Part shown: piece after piece, positions 1-7,646 of the stretch
How the letters are laid out: every line of letters begins with the position of its first letter
Numbering within the stretch: position 1 is the first letter of the stretch
Source: Gallionella sp.
GTDB taxonomy: Bacteria; Pseudomonadota; Gammaproteobacteria; Burkholderiales; Gallionellaceae
Assembly (NCBI GenBank): GCA_025362155.1
Contig: JANYHX010000240.1
Location: forward strand, 1 to 18,718
DNA: 18,718 nt
Direction: 5' to 3'
The notes under the pieces: generated by a model
The model's database searches: none
Told to the model about the DNA's origin: nothing
Seen by the model: the letters and a program-made list of their open reading frames with translations, nothing else
Program-made: the position numbers and the translations under genes

Positions 1-360
1 ATTTTGGTTCAACGCAGTCAGCACATCGCCTAGGGCAGGCGATGCCTTGAGTTCGGCGAAGGCGATCTCACGTGATTTGAAAATGGCGCCGGCCACACCT
101 GGTTCGGTTTTCAGCAGCTTGTCGATTTCGGCAACGTCGTCCTTCTTGGCGTCGAGCGTCAGGAAAATTGAAACCTCGGGGTCGGATGAAACCCCGCGCG
201 CGGCGTCAGTCAGGTTCAGCAACAGCGTATAAGCGCCGGCCGGCAGCGCCAGCGCCACGCCGATCACCAATACGTTTAGCAGGCTCGCAAACGGCGTGCG
301 TGCGAGGCGTGCCAGCGTGGCAGCGAATGCCATGACGTGTAGACGCAACCAGGCCATCAT
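1..360 (-). CDS. ftsX: Cell division protein FtsX, N-terminal 120 residues (cut by window edge)
   Basis: FtsX is the membrane subunit of the FtsEX ABC-type complex that couples the divisome to peptidoglycan hydrolase activation in the inner membrane. The visible frame starts MMAWLRLHVMAF and has a basic cytoplasmic N-terminus. A first membrane segment follows at about residues 24-50 (SLLNVLVIGVALALPAGAY), then the start of the periplasmic loop (SSDPEVSIFLTLDAKKDDV, about 59-77), which is typical of the family. The frame stays open to base 1, so the remaining roughly 180 residues lie outside the window. The first ATG (360-358) overlaps the ftsE stop as ATGA, so translation is probably coupled; a second in-frame ATG at 357-355 is also possible. 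Identification is supported by the family-like N-terminus and by ftsE immediately upstream. Confidence 0.93.
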   Translation of the reverse strand, partial: MMAWLRLHVMAFAATLARLARTPFASLLNVLVIGVALALPAGAYTLLLNLTDAARGVSSDPEVSIFLTLDAKKDDVAEIDKLLKTEPGVAGAIFKSREIAFAELKASPALGDVLTALNQN

Positions 361-1082
361 GGGGCCGGCTCCGGCGGGTTGGGCATGGGCGCCGCTGAAT
401 CCGGCGCGGCCAATTCCGCCACCGCAAGTTTGCCGCTCGTCAGACGCAGCGTGCGCGCTTTGGCGCCGTTCGAGGCACGCGCAATCGCTTGTTCATCGTG
501 GGTCGCAATCATCACAGTGACACCGACGCGATGAAAATCAACAAACAGGTCGATGATCGCACCGGCGTACTCGGCATCCAGATTCGCCGTCGGTTCGTCC
601 GCAATCAATATCGCCGGCCGATTGACAATGGCGCGAGCAATCGCCAGGCGCTGCTGCTCGCCGCCGGAAAGCGCAATCGGGTTTGATTTTTCGCGCTTCA
701 GCAAGCCGACTTTGTCGAGCGCAGCGCGGGCGCGCTTGGCGCCTTCCTTCGGGTGCACACCGGTCACATTGAGCGGCAGCATGACGTTGTCGAACACGCT
801 GCGGTCAAATAACAGCTTGTGATCCTGAAAAATGATGCCGAGGTTACGGCGCAGATAAGGCAACGCGCGTTCTTTGAGCACGCCGACATTCTGACTGTTG
901 ACCAGCACGCTGCCGAGGTTGGGGCGTTCGATCGCGGCGATGAGTTTGAGTAAAGTGCTCTTGCCCGCACCCGAGTGTCCGGTGAGAAACACCATCTCGC
1001 CCGCAGCGATGTCGAACGAGACGTTCTTCAACGCCTGGTAGCCGCCGGGGTAGCGCTTGTGGACTTGGTTGAATTTAATCAT
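357..1082 (-). CDS. ftsE: Cell division ATP-binding protein FtsE
   Basis: FtsE is the cytoplasmic ATPase of FtsEX. The 241-residue protein starts MIKFNQVHKRYPGG, a typical FtsE opening. An upstream ATG at 1151 would only add a low-complexity FCIFCIF stretch encoded by an intergenic repeat, so I reject it. Visible motifs are Walker A GHSGAGKS (residues 35-42), the signature LSGGEQQ (138-144), Walker B ILIADE (158-163) and the switch histidine H195 (ATHDE). The last 20 or so residues are an Ala/Pro-rich tail, making it longer than E. coli FtsE (222 residues). The stop overlaps the ftsX start by 4 bp (ATGA). ftsY lies 99 bp upstream on the same strand, giving the usual ftsY-ftsE-ftsX order. No strong Shine-Dalgarno sequence is visible before the chosen ATG. 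Confidence 0.97.
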   Translation of the reverse strand: MIKFNQVHKRYPGGYQALKNVSFDIAAGEMVFLTGHSGAGKSTLLKLIAAIERPNLGSVLVNSQNVGVLKERALPYLRRNLGIIFQDHKLLFDRSVFDNVMLPLNVTGVHPKEGAKRARAALDKVGLLKREKSNPIALSGGEQQRLAIARAIVNRPAILIADEPTANLDAEYAGAIIDLFVDFHRVGVTVMIATHDEQAIARASNGAKARTLRLTSGKLAVAELAAPDSAAPMPNPPEPAP

Positions 1083-1099
1083 TTCAGTTGCAAAACTGG

Positions 1100-1170
1100 A
1101 TCCACGAAAAATACAAAAAATACAAAAAATACAAAAAAAAATAGCGGACAATTTCGTGTTTTTCGTGGAT
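1100..1170. repeat. 9-bp tandem repeat inside a 12-bp inverted repeat (ftsY-ftsE gap)
   Basis: Three perfect head-to-tail copies of tacaaaaaa occupy 1112-1138 and run into further A residues. They are flanked by a perfect 12-bp inverted repeat, atccacgaaaaa at 1100-1111 and tttttcgtggat at 1159-1170. The right arm is preceded by a related partial unit (ttcgtg, 1153-1158). In the ftsY-ftsE transcript this would be a U-rich loop closed by a 12-bp stem. The 9-bp period keeps frames open on both strands and produces meaningless NTKNTK or FVFFVF peptides. No gene is supported here. Confidence 0.85.
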
Positions 1171-1181
1171 AAATGTTTTTC

Positions 1182-2156
1182 TCACTCGTCCAACCCCAGC
1201 AACGCCGCCACAAAATCTTCCGCGACGAATGGACGCAAATCATCCAGCCCTTCGCCCACACCGATGAAGCGCACAGGAAGCGGGTGTGCCCGGTCACGAT
1301 ATGTATGGGCAATCGCGGCAATCACCCCGCCCTTGGCCGTGCCATCCAGCTTGGTGAGTATCAATCCGGTGACGCCGAGCGCCTCATCAAAAGCTTTAAC
1401 CTGGCTCAACGCGTTCTGGCCGGTGTTGGCATCCAGTACCAGCAACACTTCATGCGGCGCGTTTGGCATTACTTTGGCGATAACGCGCTTTACCTTTTTG
1501 ATCTCTTCCATCAGGTGCGCCTGAGTGGTCAACCGCCCGGCAGTATCGGCCAGCACCACGTCGATGTTGCGCGCCTGTGCGGCTTGCACCGCATCGTAGA
1601 TCACCGCAGAGGCATCACCGCTTTGTTGCGCGATGACCGTCACATTATTACGTTCGCCCCAGGTCATCAATTGCTCTCTTGCAGCAGCACGGAATGTGTC
1701 ACCCGCCGCGAGTAACACTGACAATCCTTGGCCTTGCAGATACTTCGCCAGCTTGCCTATCGAAGTAGTCTTGCCCGCGCCATTCACACCCACCATCATA
1801 ATGACGAAAGGCTTGGGGGCTTTAGCTTGAAGCGGCTTCGCCAATGGCTTGAGCAGCTTAAGCAGGCAATGCGCCAGCGCCTCCTTCATTTGTGATGCTT
1901 CGGCCAGGCGATGTTCTTTGACGTGATGGCGCAGATCGACGAGCAGCGCGCGGGTCGCATCCATACCAACATCGGCGGTAATCAGGATGGTTTCCAATTC
2001 CTCATACAGATCGTCGTCTATCGTGCCGCCGCCACTGAACAGACCGGTTAGTTGATCGCCGGTGCGCGCCAGCCCGGACTTCAGTTTCGCCAGCCAACTA
2101 ATGTCCGGCTTGGTGTCTGCAGATTCGGATGAACTTTTTTTCAGAAAGCTGAACAT
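1182..2156 (-). CDS. ftsY: Signal recognition particle receptor FtsY
   Basis: FtsY is the SRP-receptor GTPase that docks Ffh-ribosome complexes at the inner membrane for co-translational insertion. The 324-residue protein has a short N-terminal A region, an N domain (about residues 20-110) and a G domain. It carries G1 GVNGAGKT (123-130), the DTFRAAAREQL motif (153-163), DTAGR (204-208) and TKLDGTAKGG (268-277), and ends with the usual GEGLDDLRPF stretch. It lacks the long acidic N-terminal extension of E. coli FtsY, as is common outside enterics. It is the first gene of the minus-strand ftsY-ftsE-ftsX group and is divergent from the M16 peptidase operon. The start MFSFLKK is the usual FtsY opening. 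Confidence 0.97.
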   Translation of the reverse strand: MFSFLKKSSSESADTKPDISWLAKLKSGLARTGDQLTGLFSGGGTIDDDLYEELETILITADVGMDATRALLVDLRHHVKEHRLAEASQMKEALAHCLLKLLKPLAKPLQAKAPKPFVIMMVGVNGAGKTTSIGKLAKYLQGQGLSVLLAAGDTFRAAAREQLMTWGERNNVTVIAQQSGDASAVIYDAVQAAQARNIDVVLADTAGRLTTQAHLMEEIKKVKRVIAKVMPNAPHEVLLVLDANTGQNALSQVKAFDEALGVTGLILTKLDGTAKGGVIAAIAHTYRDRAHPLPVRFIGVGEGLDDLRPFVAEDFVAALLGLDE

Positions 2157-2198
2157 AAATGAAGATCGTTATTAAACGGAAAAATGTCGCATAATGCG

Positions 2199-2213
2199 CG
2201 GCATTTTATGCCG
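2199..2213. promoter_or_regulatory. Perfect 6-bp inverted repeat in the ftsY/M16 divergent region
   Basis: cggcat and atgccg are separated by ttt, 43 bp upstream of ftsY and 120 bp upstream of the peptidase gene. It could be a small hairpin in the ftsY leader or a binding site for a dimeric regulator. Only the symmetry is seen; function is inference. Confidence 0.35.
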
Positions 2214-2223
2214 ATTATCAATG

Positions 2224-2270
2224 CCATGGTTCCAATTATTAGGGGTTCCCATTATTATTTCCATGGTTCC
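2224..2270. repeat. Repeated CCATGGTTCC motif upstream of the M16 operon
   Basis: The 10-mer CCATGGTTCC occurs at 2224-2233 and again at 2261-2270. A third partial copy (GGTTCC followed by CATTATTA) lies between them at 2244-2256. Each copy is followed by an A/T-rich attatta-like stretch. The array sits directly before a TATAAT box. It may be an operator array or a chance slippage product. Confidence 0.5.
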
Positions 2271-2271
2271 T

Positions 2272-2277
2272 TATAAT
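2272..2277 (+). promoter_or_regulatory. Candidate -10 box for the M16 peptidase operon
   Basis: A perfect TATAAT lies 55 bp before the peptidase ATG. No good -35 hexamer is seen at 16-18 bp upstream (only ccatta-like sequence), so this would need an activator or is fortuitous. It is the best plus-strand promoter candidate in the divergent region. Confidence 0.4.
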
Positions 2278-2332
2278 TACGGTGTTCTGATTATTCATTG
2301 CAAGTTCACGGATTTATTGTTGAAGGGAAAAT

Positions 2333-3697
2333 ATGAGAGTTCTATTTTATACTTTGCTGCTGTTGGGCGGATTGCACAGCGCCGCGCAAGCTGAAGTATT
2401 TGAACGCACGCTGGCAAATGGGCTGAAAGTTATCGTAAAAGAAGACCATCGCGCGCCGGTAGTTGTGCAGCAAGTCTGGTACAAGGCCGGGAGCATGGAT
2501 GAGAGTACCGGCACTACCGGGGTCGCGCACGTGCTGGAGCATATGATGTTCAAGGGCACAAAGGACGTACCGGCAGGCGAGTTTTCCAAGCGCATCGCAG
2601 CAGCGGGCGCGAGAGAGAATGCTTTTACCAGCACCGACTACACCGCTTATTTCCAGACTCTGCACAAATCCAAATTACCGTTAGCCATGAAGCTGGAATC
2701 GGATCGCATGCAAAACCTGAATCTGACCGCGCAGGAATTTGGCAAGGAAATCAAGGTGGTCATGGAAGAGCGCCGCATGCGCACCGACGATGAGCCGCAA
2801 TCCCTGATGCATGAAATCATGCTGTCGACGATCTATCAGGAGCATCCCTATCACAACCCGGTGATCGGCTGGATGAGTGACTTGCAGGTGCTCTCGGTTA
2901 ATGATGCCAAGATTTGGTATAACCGTTGGTATGCGCCGAACAACGCCACGCTGGTCATTGCCGGGGATGTGAAGGCTGATGAGGTGTTCGCGCTGGCGCA
3001 ACGCTATTACGGCGTCATCCCTAAACATGTACTGCCGGTGCGGCGCAACTTTACTGAACCTCCACAGGTGGGGATCAAACGTTTGGTCGTGAAAGCGCCC
3101 GCCGAATTGCCGCAATTGGTGATGGCTTACCATACACCCACTCTCAAAAGCGTGGAACAGGATTGGAAACCTTATGCGCTGGAAATGCTGGCAGGGGTGC
3201 TGGATGGCAACGAGTCTGCGCGTCTCAACAAACATCTGGTGCGCGAACAACAGGTAGCCAGTACGGCAGGTGCGGGTTATGACTCGACTTCGCGCGGGCC
3301 CAGCTTATTCACCCTGGAAGCTACACCGAGCACCGGTAAGACAGTACAGGATGTCGAGGCAGCGTTGCGCGCGGAGATCGCGTTGCTGCTTAAAGACGGA
3401 GTGAACGAGGATGAGTTGAAGCGCGCCAAGGCGCAAGTCATGGCAGGCGAAGTGTACAAGCGCGACTCAGTGTTCTATCAGGCGATGCAAATCGGTCAAC
3501 TGGAGAGCATCGGCCTCGGCTACCAGGCTATTCCGGTGATGCTGGAAAAACTTCAGGCGGTAACCGCTGAACAGGTACAGCAAGTCGCCAAGGAGTTTTT
3601 GCAGGATGATAACCTGACGGTCGCAACACTTGATCCACAGCCGCTTTCCGGCAAGCCGAAACATCAGTCCGAAGGGGGATCATCACATGTTCGCTAA
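2333..3697 (+). CDS. Secreted M16B zinc metallopeptidase (catalytic partner)
   Basis: This is a pitrilysin/insulinase-superfamily peptidase of 454 residues. A signal peptide (MRVLFYTLLLLGG, likely cleaved after AQA at residue 20) indicates the periplasm. The inverted zinc motif HVLEH (H66, E69, H70) is intact, and E146 in VMEERRM sits 76 residues after H70, where the third zinc ligand is expected. The C-terminal half is the usual second M16 domain. The ATG is preceded by GAAGGG (2322-2327) at good spacing. It overlaps the following M16 gene by 11 bp, so the two products probably form a heterodimer, as known for bacterial paired M16B proteins and mitochondrial processing peptidase. The substrate cannot be read from sequence. 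PqqL- or YmxG-like names would be imprecise, so no symbol is given. Confidence 0.93.
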   Translation: MRVLFYTLLLLGGLHSAAQAEVFERTLANGLKVIVKEDHRAPVVVQQVWYKAGSMDESTGTTGVAHVLEHMMFKGTKDVPAGEFSKRIAAAGARENAFTSTDYTAYFQTLHKSKLPLAMKLESDRMQNLNLTAQEFGKEIKVVMEERRMRTDDEPQSLMHEIMLSTIYQEHPYHNPVIGWMSDLQVLSVNDAKIWYNRWYAPNNATLVIAGDVKADEVFALAQRYYGVIPKHVLPVRRNFTEPPQVGIKRLVVKAPAELPQLVMAYHTPTLKSVEQDWKPYALEMLAGVLDGNESARLNKHLVREQQVASTAGAGYDSTSRGPSLFTLEATPSTGKTVQDVEAALRAEIALLLKDGVNEDELKRAKAQVMAGEVYKRDSVFYQAMQIGQLESIGLGYQAIPVMLEKLQAVTAEQVQQVAKEFLQDDNLTVATLDPQPLSGKPKHQSEGGSSHVR

Positions 3698-5018
3698 AAT
3701 AAAAATAATCAGGGCGATGGGTATCGCAACATTATGCTGCATTTCGACTATTGCTTATGCCACCCCAAAAATACAGCATTGGCAAAGTGCCAGCGGTGCA
3801 AAAGTATTGTTCGTAGAAGATCACGACATTCCGATGCTGGATGTGGCGGTCACTCTTCCGGCGGGGAGCAGCTTTGATGCGGCGGGCAAATCCGGCGTGG
3901 CGGGGTTGACCCATCAGCTGCTGGATTCCGGATCGGAGGGTTTAAGCGAGGATGAAATTTCTCGTGGCATGGCGGACATTGGCGCGCAATTTGGCGGCGG
4001 TTTTGATCCGGACCGTTCCAGCATGTCATTGCGTACTTTAAGCAGCGCATCTGAACGTGACAAAGCGCTCGACATCATGGCGCGTGTATTGCAGCATCCC
4101 GAGTTTCCCGAAGCGATTCTGGCGCGCGAAAAAGTGCGCTTGATTGCCGCGTTGAAAGAAGCGGAGACCAAGCCGGAAAGCATCGCCGAAAAAGCTTTTC
4201 AAAAAACGGTTTTTGGCACCCACCCTTATGGGCTGATTGGCTCAGGCGAGGTCGATAGTGTTGAGAAAATCACCGTTCAAGACCTGCGTGATTTCTATCG
4301 TTTGCATTACCAGGCTGCTCATGCCGTGGTCGCCATAATGGGCGATGCAACGCACGCCCAGGCGGAAGCCATCGCACAGCAACTTACTGGATATTTGCCT
4401 CAATCAGCGACTCCTTCCACCTTGCCCAACGTGACGATGAAGATCGCCGCGAGCGAGCAGCGCATTAGCCATCCTGCCAGTCAGAGCCATATCCTGATCG
4501 GCGCGCCGGGCGTGGCACGCGGCGACCCTGATTTTTTTCCGCTGTATGTCGGCAATTACACTTTGGGCGGTGGCGGCTTTGCGTCGCGGTTGATGAACGA
4601 GGTGCGCGAAAAGAAAGGCTTGGCCTATGACGTATACAGCTATTTCATGCCGCTCAAACAACCCGGCGCATTTCAGATTGGCCTGCAAACCAAAAAAGAG
4701 CAGGCTGATGAAGCGCTGAAACTGGTGCGCAGCACGCTGGCGGACTTCATCGCCAAAGGCCCGACTGAGAAGGAGCTGCTGGCCGCCAAGCAAAACATTA
4801 TCGGCGGCTTTCCGATGCGCATAGACAGCAACCGCAAGATACTCGACTACCTGAGCATCATCGGCTTTTACGATTTGCCTCTGACTTACCTGGACGATTT
4901 CACTCACAACATTGATAGCGTGACTGTGGCGCAGATTCGCCAAGCATTTGCGCGCCACGTCGATCCGCAGGCAATGGCGACCGTGATTGTGGGAGCACCG
5001 GAAGGTACAACAAAATAA
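3687..5018 (+). CDS. Secreted M16B peptidase-like protein lacking the zinc site (partner subunit)
   Basis: This is a 443-residue M16-family protein with a signal peptide (MFAKIKIIRAMGIATL, cleavage near AYA at 25). The start at 3687 follows a strong GAAGGGGGA (3671-3679); an upstream in-frame ATG at 3630 lies deep in the previous gene and would spoil the signal peptide. Where the family has HxxEH, this protein reads HQLLD (76-80), so zinc binding and catalysis are lost. It keeps the glycine-rich loop GGGGFASRLMNEVRE beginning at residue 294 and the following GLAY, a substrate-binding feature of the non-catalytic subunit. This matches alpha-MPP-like roles in M16B heterodimers. It is translationally coupled to the catalytic gene by an 11-bp overlap and followed with a 4-bp overlap by rsmD. 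Confidence 0.92.
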   Translation: MFAKIKIIRAMGIATLCCISTIAYATPKIQHWQSASGAKVLFVEDHDIPMLDVAVTLPAGSSFDAAGKSGVAGLTHQLLDSGSEGLSEDEISRGMADIGAQFGGGFDPDRSSMSLRTLSSASERDKALDIMARVLQHPEFPEAILAREKVRLIAALKEAETKPESIAEKAFQKTVFGTHPYGLIGSGEVDSVEKITVQDLRDFYRLHYQAAHAVVAIMGDATHAQAEAIAQQLTGYLPQSATPSTLPNVTMKIAASEQRISHPASQSHILIGAPGVARGDPDFFPLYVGNYTLGGGGFASRLMNEVREKKGLAYDVYSYFMPLKQPGAFQIGLQTKKEQADEALKLVRSTLADFIAKGPTEKELLAAKQNIIGGFPMRIDSNRKILDYLSIIGFYDLPLTYLDDFTHNIDSVTVAQIRQAFARHVDPQAMATVIVGAPEGTTK

Positions 5019-5548
5019 ATAAAGTCAGGATAATTGGCGGCGAACTGCGCAGCCGCATGATCACATTCCCCGATGCCGAAGGCCTGCGCCCTACTCCAGA
5101 TCGCGTGCGTGAGACGCTATTCAACTGGATGGGGCAAACGCTGTATGGAAAAACTTGTCTGGATCTGTTTGCCGGTAGTGGTGCACTGGGTTTCGAGGCC
5201 GCGTCGCGCGGCGCCGAATGGGTGGTGATGGTGGAAATGAACCGCACCGTTTTGCGCGCCTTGCAGGAGAATATTAACAAGCTGGGCTGCGCTAATGTAG
5301 TCGTTTTGGGGCAGGATGGGCTAGAATTCGCCTCCCGTAATGAGCAACGGTATGACGTAATCTTTCTTGATCCGCCTTTTCAGAGCGATTACCTGCCCAA
5401 GCTGCTGGAAATTTTGCCGCAGCGCCTGAACGAACACGGCGTGGTGTATGTCGAATCCGCTACAACTATCACTGTTCCGCCACCGTGGCAGATCATCAAA
5501 TCCGGCAAAGCGGGCTTGGTTCATTATCAGTTACTACAAGTTGCATAA
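5015..5548 (+). CDS. rsmD: 16S rRNA (guanine966-N2)-methyltransferase RsmD, apparent ATA start
   Basis: RsmD uses SAM to methylate G966 of 16S rRNA during 30S assembly. The SAM motif [18 protein letters not shown] (residues 50-67 from the ATA) and catalytic DPPF (119-122) are intact. The first ATG in frame, at 5057, would remove the conserved N-terminal strand [13 protein letters not shown]. That strand is encoded in frame just upstream and is preceded by ATA (5015-5017). No ATG, GTG or TTG is near, but GGAAGG (5000-5005) lies 9 nt before the ATA. The ATA overlaps the previous stop as ATAA, exactly where an ATGA overlap would be expected. Either this is a genuine non-canonical start or a G-to-A change or sequencing error. 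From the ATA the protein is 177 residues. The function call is firm; the start is not. Confidence 0.9.
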   Translation: MNKVRIIGGELRSRMITFPDAEGLRPTPDRVRETLFNWMGQTLYGKTCLDLFAGSGALGFEAASRGAEWVVMVEMNRTVLRALQENINKLGCANVVVLGQDGLEFASRNEQRYDVIFLDPPFQSDYLPKLLEILPQRLNEHGVVYVESATTITVPPPWQIIKSGKAGLVHYQLLQVA

Positions 5549-5576
5549 ACGCGATTCGCCCACTAATGGTTTTAAT

Positions 5577-6068
5577 ATGATTAAGGTTGTTTATCCAGGT
5601 ACGTTTGACCCCATCACGCGCGGCCACGAAGATGTGGTGCGGCGTGCGGCCGGATTATTCGGCGAGGTCATTGTGGCAGTCGCGGAAAGCCGTGCGCAAA
5701 CCTTGTTCAATCTGGAGGAACGCGTGGACATGGCCAGTGCAGCATTCGCGAATTTTACCAACGTGCGCGTGGAAGGCTTCAATGGCTTGTTAATGAGCTT
5801 TGTGCAAGCGCATGACGCGCGCGTAGTGCTGCGCGGCTTGCGTGCGATGTCGGATTTCGAATATGAGTTTCAGTTGGCTGGCATGAATCGCAATCTGTAT
5901 CCCGAAGTGGAGACCCTGTTCCTGACCCCGGCTGAACAATACACATTCATTTCGGCTAGCATGGTGCGCGAAGTCGCGCGCTTCGGCGGCGATGTCAGCA
6001 AATTCGTATCGCCCTATGTGATGGGAAAGTTACAGCAGAAAAACAACCTTCACAAATTAAGTAATTGA
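5577..6068 (+). CDS. coaD: Phosphopantetheine adenylyltransferase CoaD
   Basis: CoaD transfers AMP from ATP to 4'-phosphopantetheine to make dephospho-CoA, the penultimate step of coenzyme A synthesis, in the cytosol. The 163-residue protein has the family opening [17 protein letters not shown] with the nucleotidyltransferase (T/H)xGH motif at residues 14-17. The C-terminal [20 protein letters not shown] matches the ATP-binding ISSS-type loop. Length is normal for the family. The ATG at 5577 gives this exact start; longer in-frame extension runs into rsmD and adds nothing conserved. No clear Shine-Dalgarno sequence precedes it. It lies 28 bp after rsmD, the common rsmD-coaD pair, and is followed by the YfhL ferredoxin. 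Confidence 0.97.
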   Translation: MIKVVYPGTFDPITRGHEDVVRRAAGLFGEVIVAVAESRAQTLFNLEERVDMASAAFANFTNVRVEGFNGLLMSFVQAHDARVVLRGLRAMSDFEYEFQLAGMNRNLYPEVETLFLTPAEQYTFISASMVREVARFGGDVSKFVSPYVMGKLQQKNNLHKLSN

Positions 6069-6353
<285 letters not shown>

Positions 6354-6368
6354 ATCCTGCCCATTTGG

Positions 6369-7211
6369 CTAGCGTTTTTTCCAAATATCCCTGATTGCCT
6401 GGGCTCCTCCACTCTCACCCAACGCAGGCAAGCTGTAAAAGTCCAGCAAGGTGCGCAGCACGCCGTAGTGATCAATACGTTGAGCGCTTGTACTCCCCGC
6501 CTTCACCATCGGCCCCACTAGTATCGTCGCCACATGATTGCCTTCCTGATTATTGTCTTCATCCCAGGTCAGTACCAATAAACTGTTGTGCTTCATCGCC
6601 CACGCGACGTATGGCGCGATGCGCGTTTTCAACCATTCATCCGCTGTGGCGAAACTGCCATCGTGCATATCGTTGGCCTGATTCGGGATAACAAATGACA
6701 CGGTCGGCAACTTGGAAAAATCCTGCGGAAAATCGGCAAAGCGTCTGTTCAACTCGGCGGGCAAACGCGTGCCCTGCCAGTTCGACGCCGGATTGTGCTT
6801 GCGCTGATACGCACCGAATGTACAGCTCAAATCACCTACTGTGGGCAACGATTCGGCAAAGCTGTCGAAGCTCAATCCCCTGTCCATCAGCCGCGTCGCA
6901 AGATTGTCCGAGTCGAATGTCAGCGGACAATCGTCGCTGGTGATTCCATGGGTAGAGCCGGAGAACAAAGCCAGATAGTTTGGCTGACTGGGATGCGCCA
7001 CTCCATAAGACTCTGTGATCAACACCCCGTGTTTCGCTAGTGCGTGTATGTAGGAAGCGCGGTTGCGTTTATCCATGATCTGCGCATAGCCGTGATTTTC
7101 TTCGATCACTACCACGATATGATCAGGGCGCGGCAAAGCTCTAGCATGGGCAGCACACGCCGTTAAAGTAAGCAGGACGGTGGCTAGCAAGTGGGTTAAA
7201 GGGGTCTTCAT
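6369..7211 (-). CDS. Exported phosphoesterase (acid phosphatase / phospholipase C-like)
   Basis: This is a 280-residue exported protein of the alkaline-phosphatase-like phosphoesterase superfamily (acid phosphatase AcpA / phospholipase C type). The N-terminus MKTPLTHLLATVLLTLTAC contains a lipobox (LTAC, C19), but cleavage after AHARA (25) by signal peptidase I is also possible. Conserved metal and phosphate-site segments are visible: VVVIEENHGY (33-42), HPSQPNYLALFSG (73-85), PNQANDMHDG (176-185), LTWDEDN (214-220), NHVATILVGP (225-234) and DHYGVLRTL (247-255). The substrate is not evident. It may hydrolyse phosphate monoesters in the periplasm. It is last in a minus-strand run after a small lipoprotein, with a 129-bp gap, so it may have its own promoter. 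Confidence 0.85.
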   Translation of the reverse strand: MKTPLTHLLATVLLTLTACAAHARALPRPDHIVVVIEENHGYAQIMDKRNRASYIHALAKHGVLITESYGVAHPSQPNYLALFSGSTHGITSDDCPLTFDSDNLATRLMDRGLSFDSFAESLPTVGDLSCTFGAYQRKHNPASNWQGTRLPAELNRRFADFPQDFSKLPTVSFVIPNQANDMHDGSFATADEWLKTRIAPYVAWAMKHNSLLVLTWDEDNNQEGNHVATILVGPMVKAGSTSAQRIDHYGVLRTLLDFYSLPALGESGGAQAIRDIWKKR

Positions 7212-7340
7212 GGGAGTTTGTAAGTCAGGAAGAAAACCCCCTGGCTAGGCAGGTTACGGCGACGAAATCACTAGCCATTCGATTGTGCCCCCGAGCCATT
7301 AGCCCAAGCCGTTAGTCAGGAGAACAGATAATTTCAATGA

Positions 7341-7514
7341 TTATTTTTCCGCATCTTCAATTTTCTTCTTCGATTCCTCAGTGTCCTTTTGTACCGCTTG
7401 ATCTACGCCTTTTGCCTTTTCCAGTGCTGCACGTTGCGGGGCAGCAATTTTAGGTACCGTGGGTTTGTCACACGCAGTGAGTAACAATATTAAAGTGAGC
7501 AGGACGTATTTCAT
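7341..7514 (-). CDS. Small lipoprotein, 57 residues, unknown function
   Basis: Reading the minus strand from the ATG at 7514 gives a 57-residue protein. It has a short basic n-region (MKY), a hydrophobic core (VLLTLILLL) and a lipobox LTAC with C15. Asp follows at +2 (CDKP), which in enterics is an inner-membrane retention signal. The rest is a charged Lys/Glu-rich helix (AALEKAKGVDQAVQKDTEES and following) that could form a coiled coil. It resembles tiny lipoproteins often annotated as hypothetical in betaproteobacteria; I do not recognise a family. It lies 132 bp after mutM and 129 bp before the phosphoesterase on the same strand. The lipobox and the well-formed end make a chance ORF unlikely. 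Confidence 0.75.
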   Translation of the reverse strand: MKYVLLTLILLLTACDKPTVPKIAAPQRAALEKAKGVDQAVQKDTEESKKKIEDAEK

Positions 7515-7604
7515 ATTTCAGATATTATGCTCGAGGGCACATAAGGTCGCCGATGTTTCAAATGTACCACACAGTTAAAGAACTGGGAAATATGCCTAAA
7601 GCGG

Positions 7605-7634
7605 TGGGCTATCCCCGACTCAGCGCATGGCCCA
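7605..7634. terminator. Inverted repeat just downstream of mutM (weak terminator candidate)
   Basis: tgggctat (7605-7612) pairs with atggccca (7627-7634) apart from one wobble position, with a 14-nt loop, 13 bp beyond the mutM stop. No U-run follows in the mutM direction, so an intrinsic terminator is not established. Confidence 0.25.
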
Positions 7635-7646
7635 TCCCAAATGTTT

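Noticed and set aside
1112..1138. Short tandem repeats as a possible CRISPR array
   Set aside because: The unit is 9 bp with no spacers; no cas genes are nearby.
975..1172. Plus-strand ORF with NTKNTKNTK and the opposite-strand FVFFVF peptides
   Set aside because: They arise from the 9-bp tandem repeat and antisense ftsE; no start context or homology is visible.
2681..3250. 189-residue minus-strand ORF inside the M16 peptidase gene
   Set aside because: His/Arg/Gln-rich antisense shadow without motifs or neighbours; the plus-strand frame has a full M16 domain.
5448..5576. N-terminal extension of CoaD from an upstream in-frame ATG
   Set aside because: The extension lies in the rsmD coding end and precedes the conserved [12 protein letters not shown] start.
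7212..7340. Possible gene or RNA between the phosphoesterase and the small lipoprotein
   Set aside because: No ORF with a start or motif, and no convincing hairpin with a T-run, was found.
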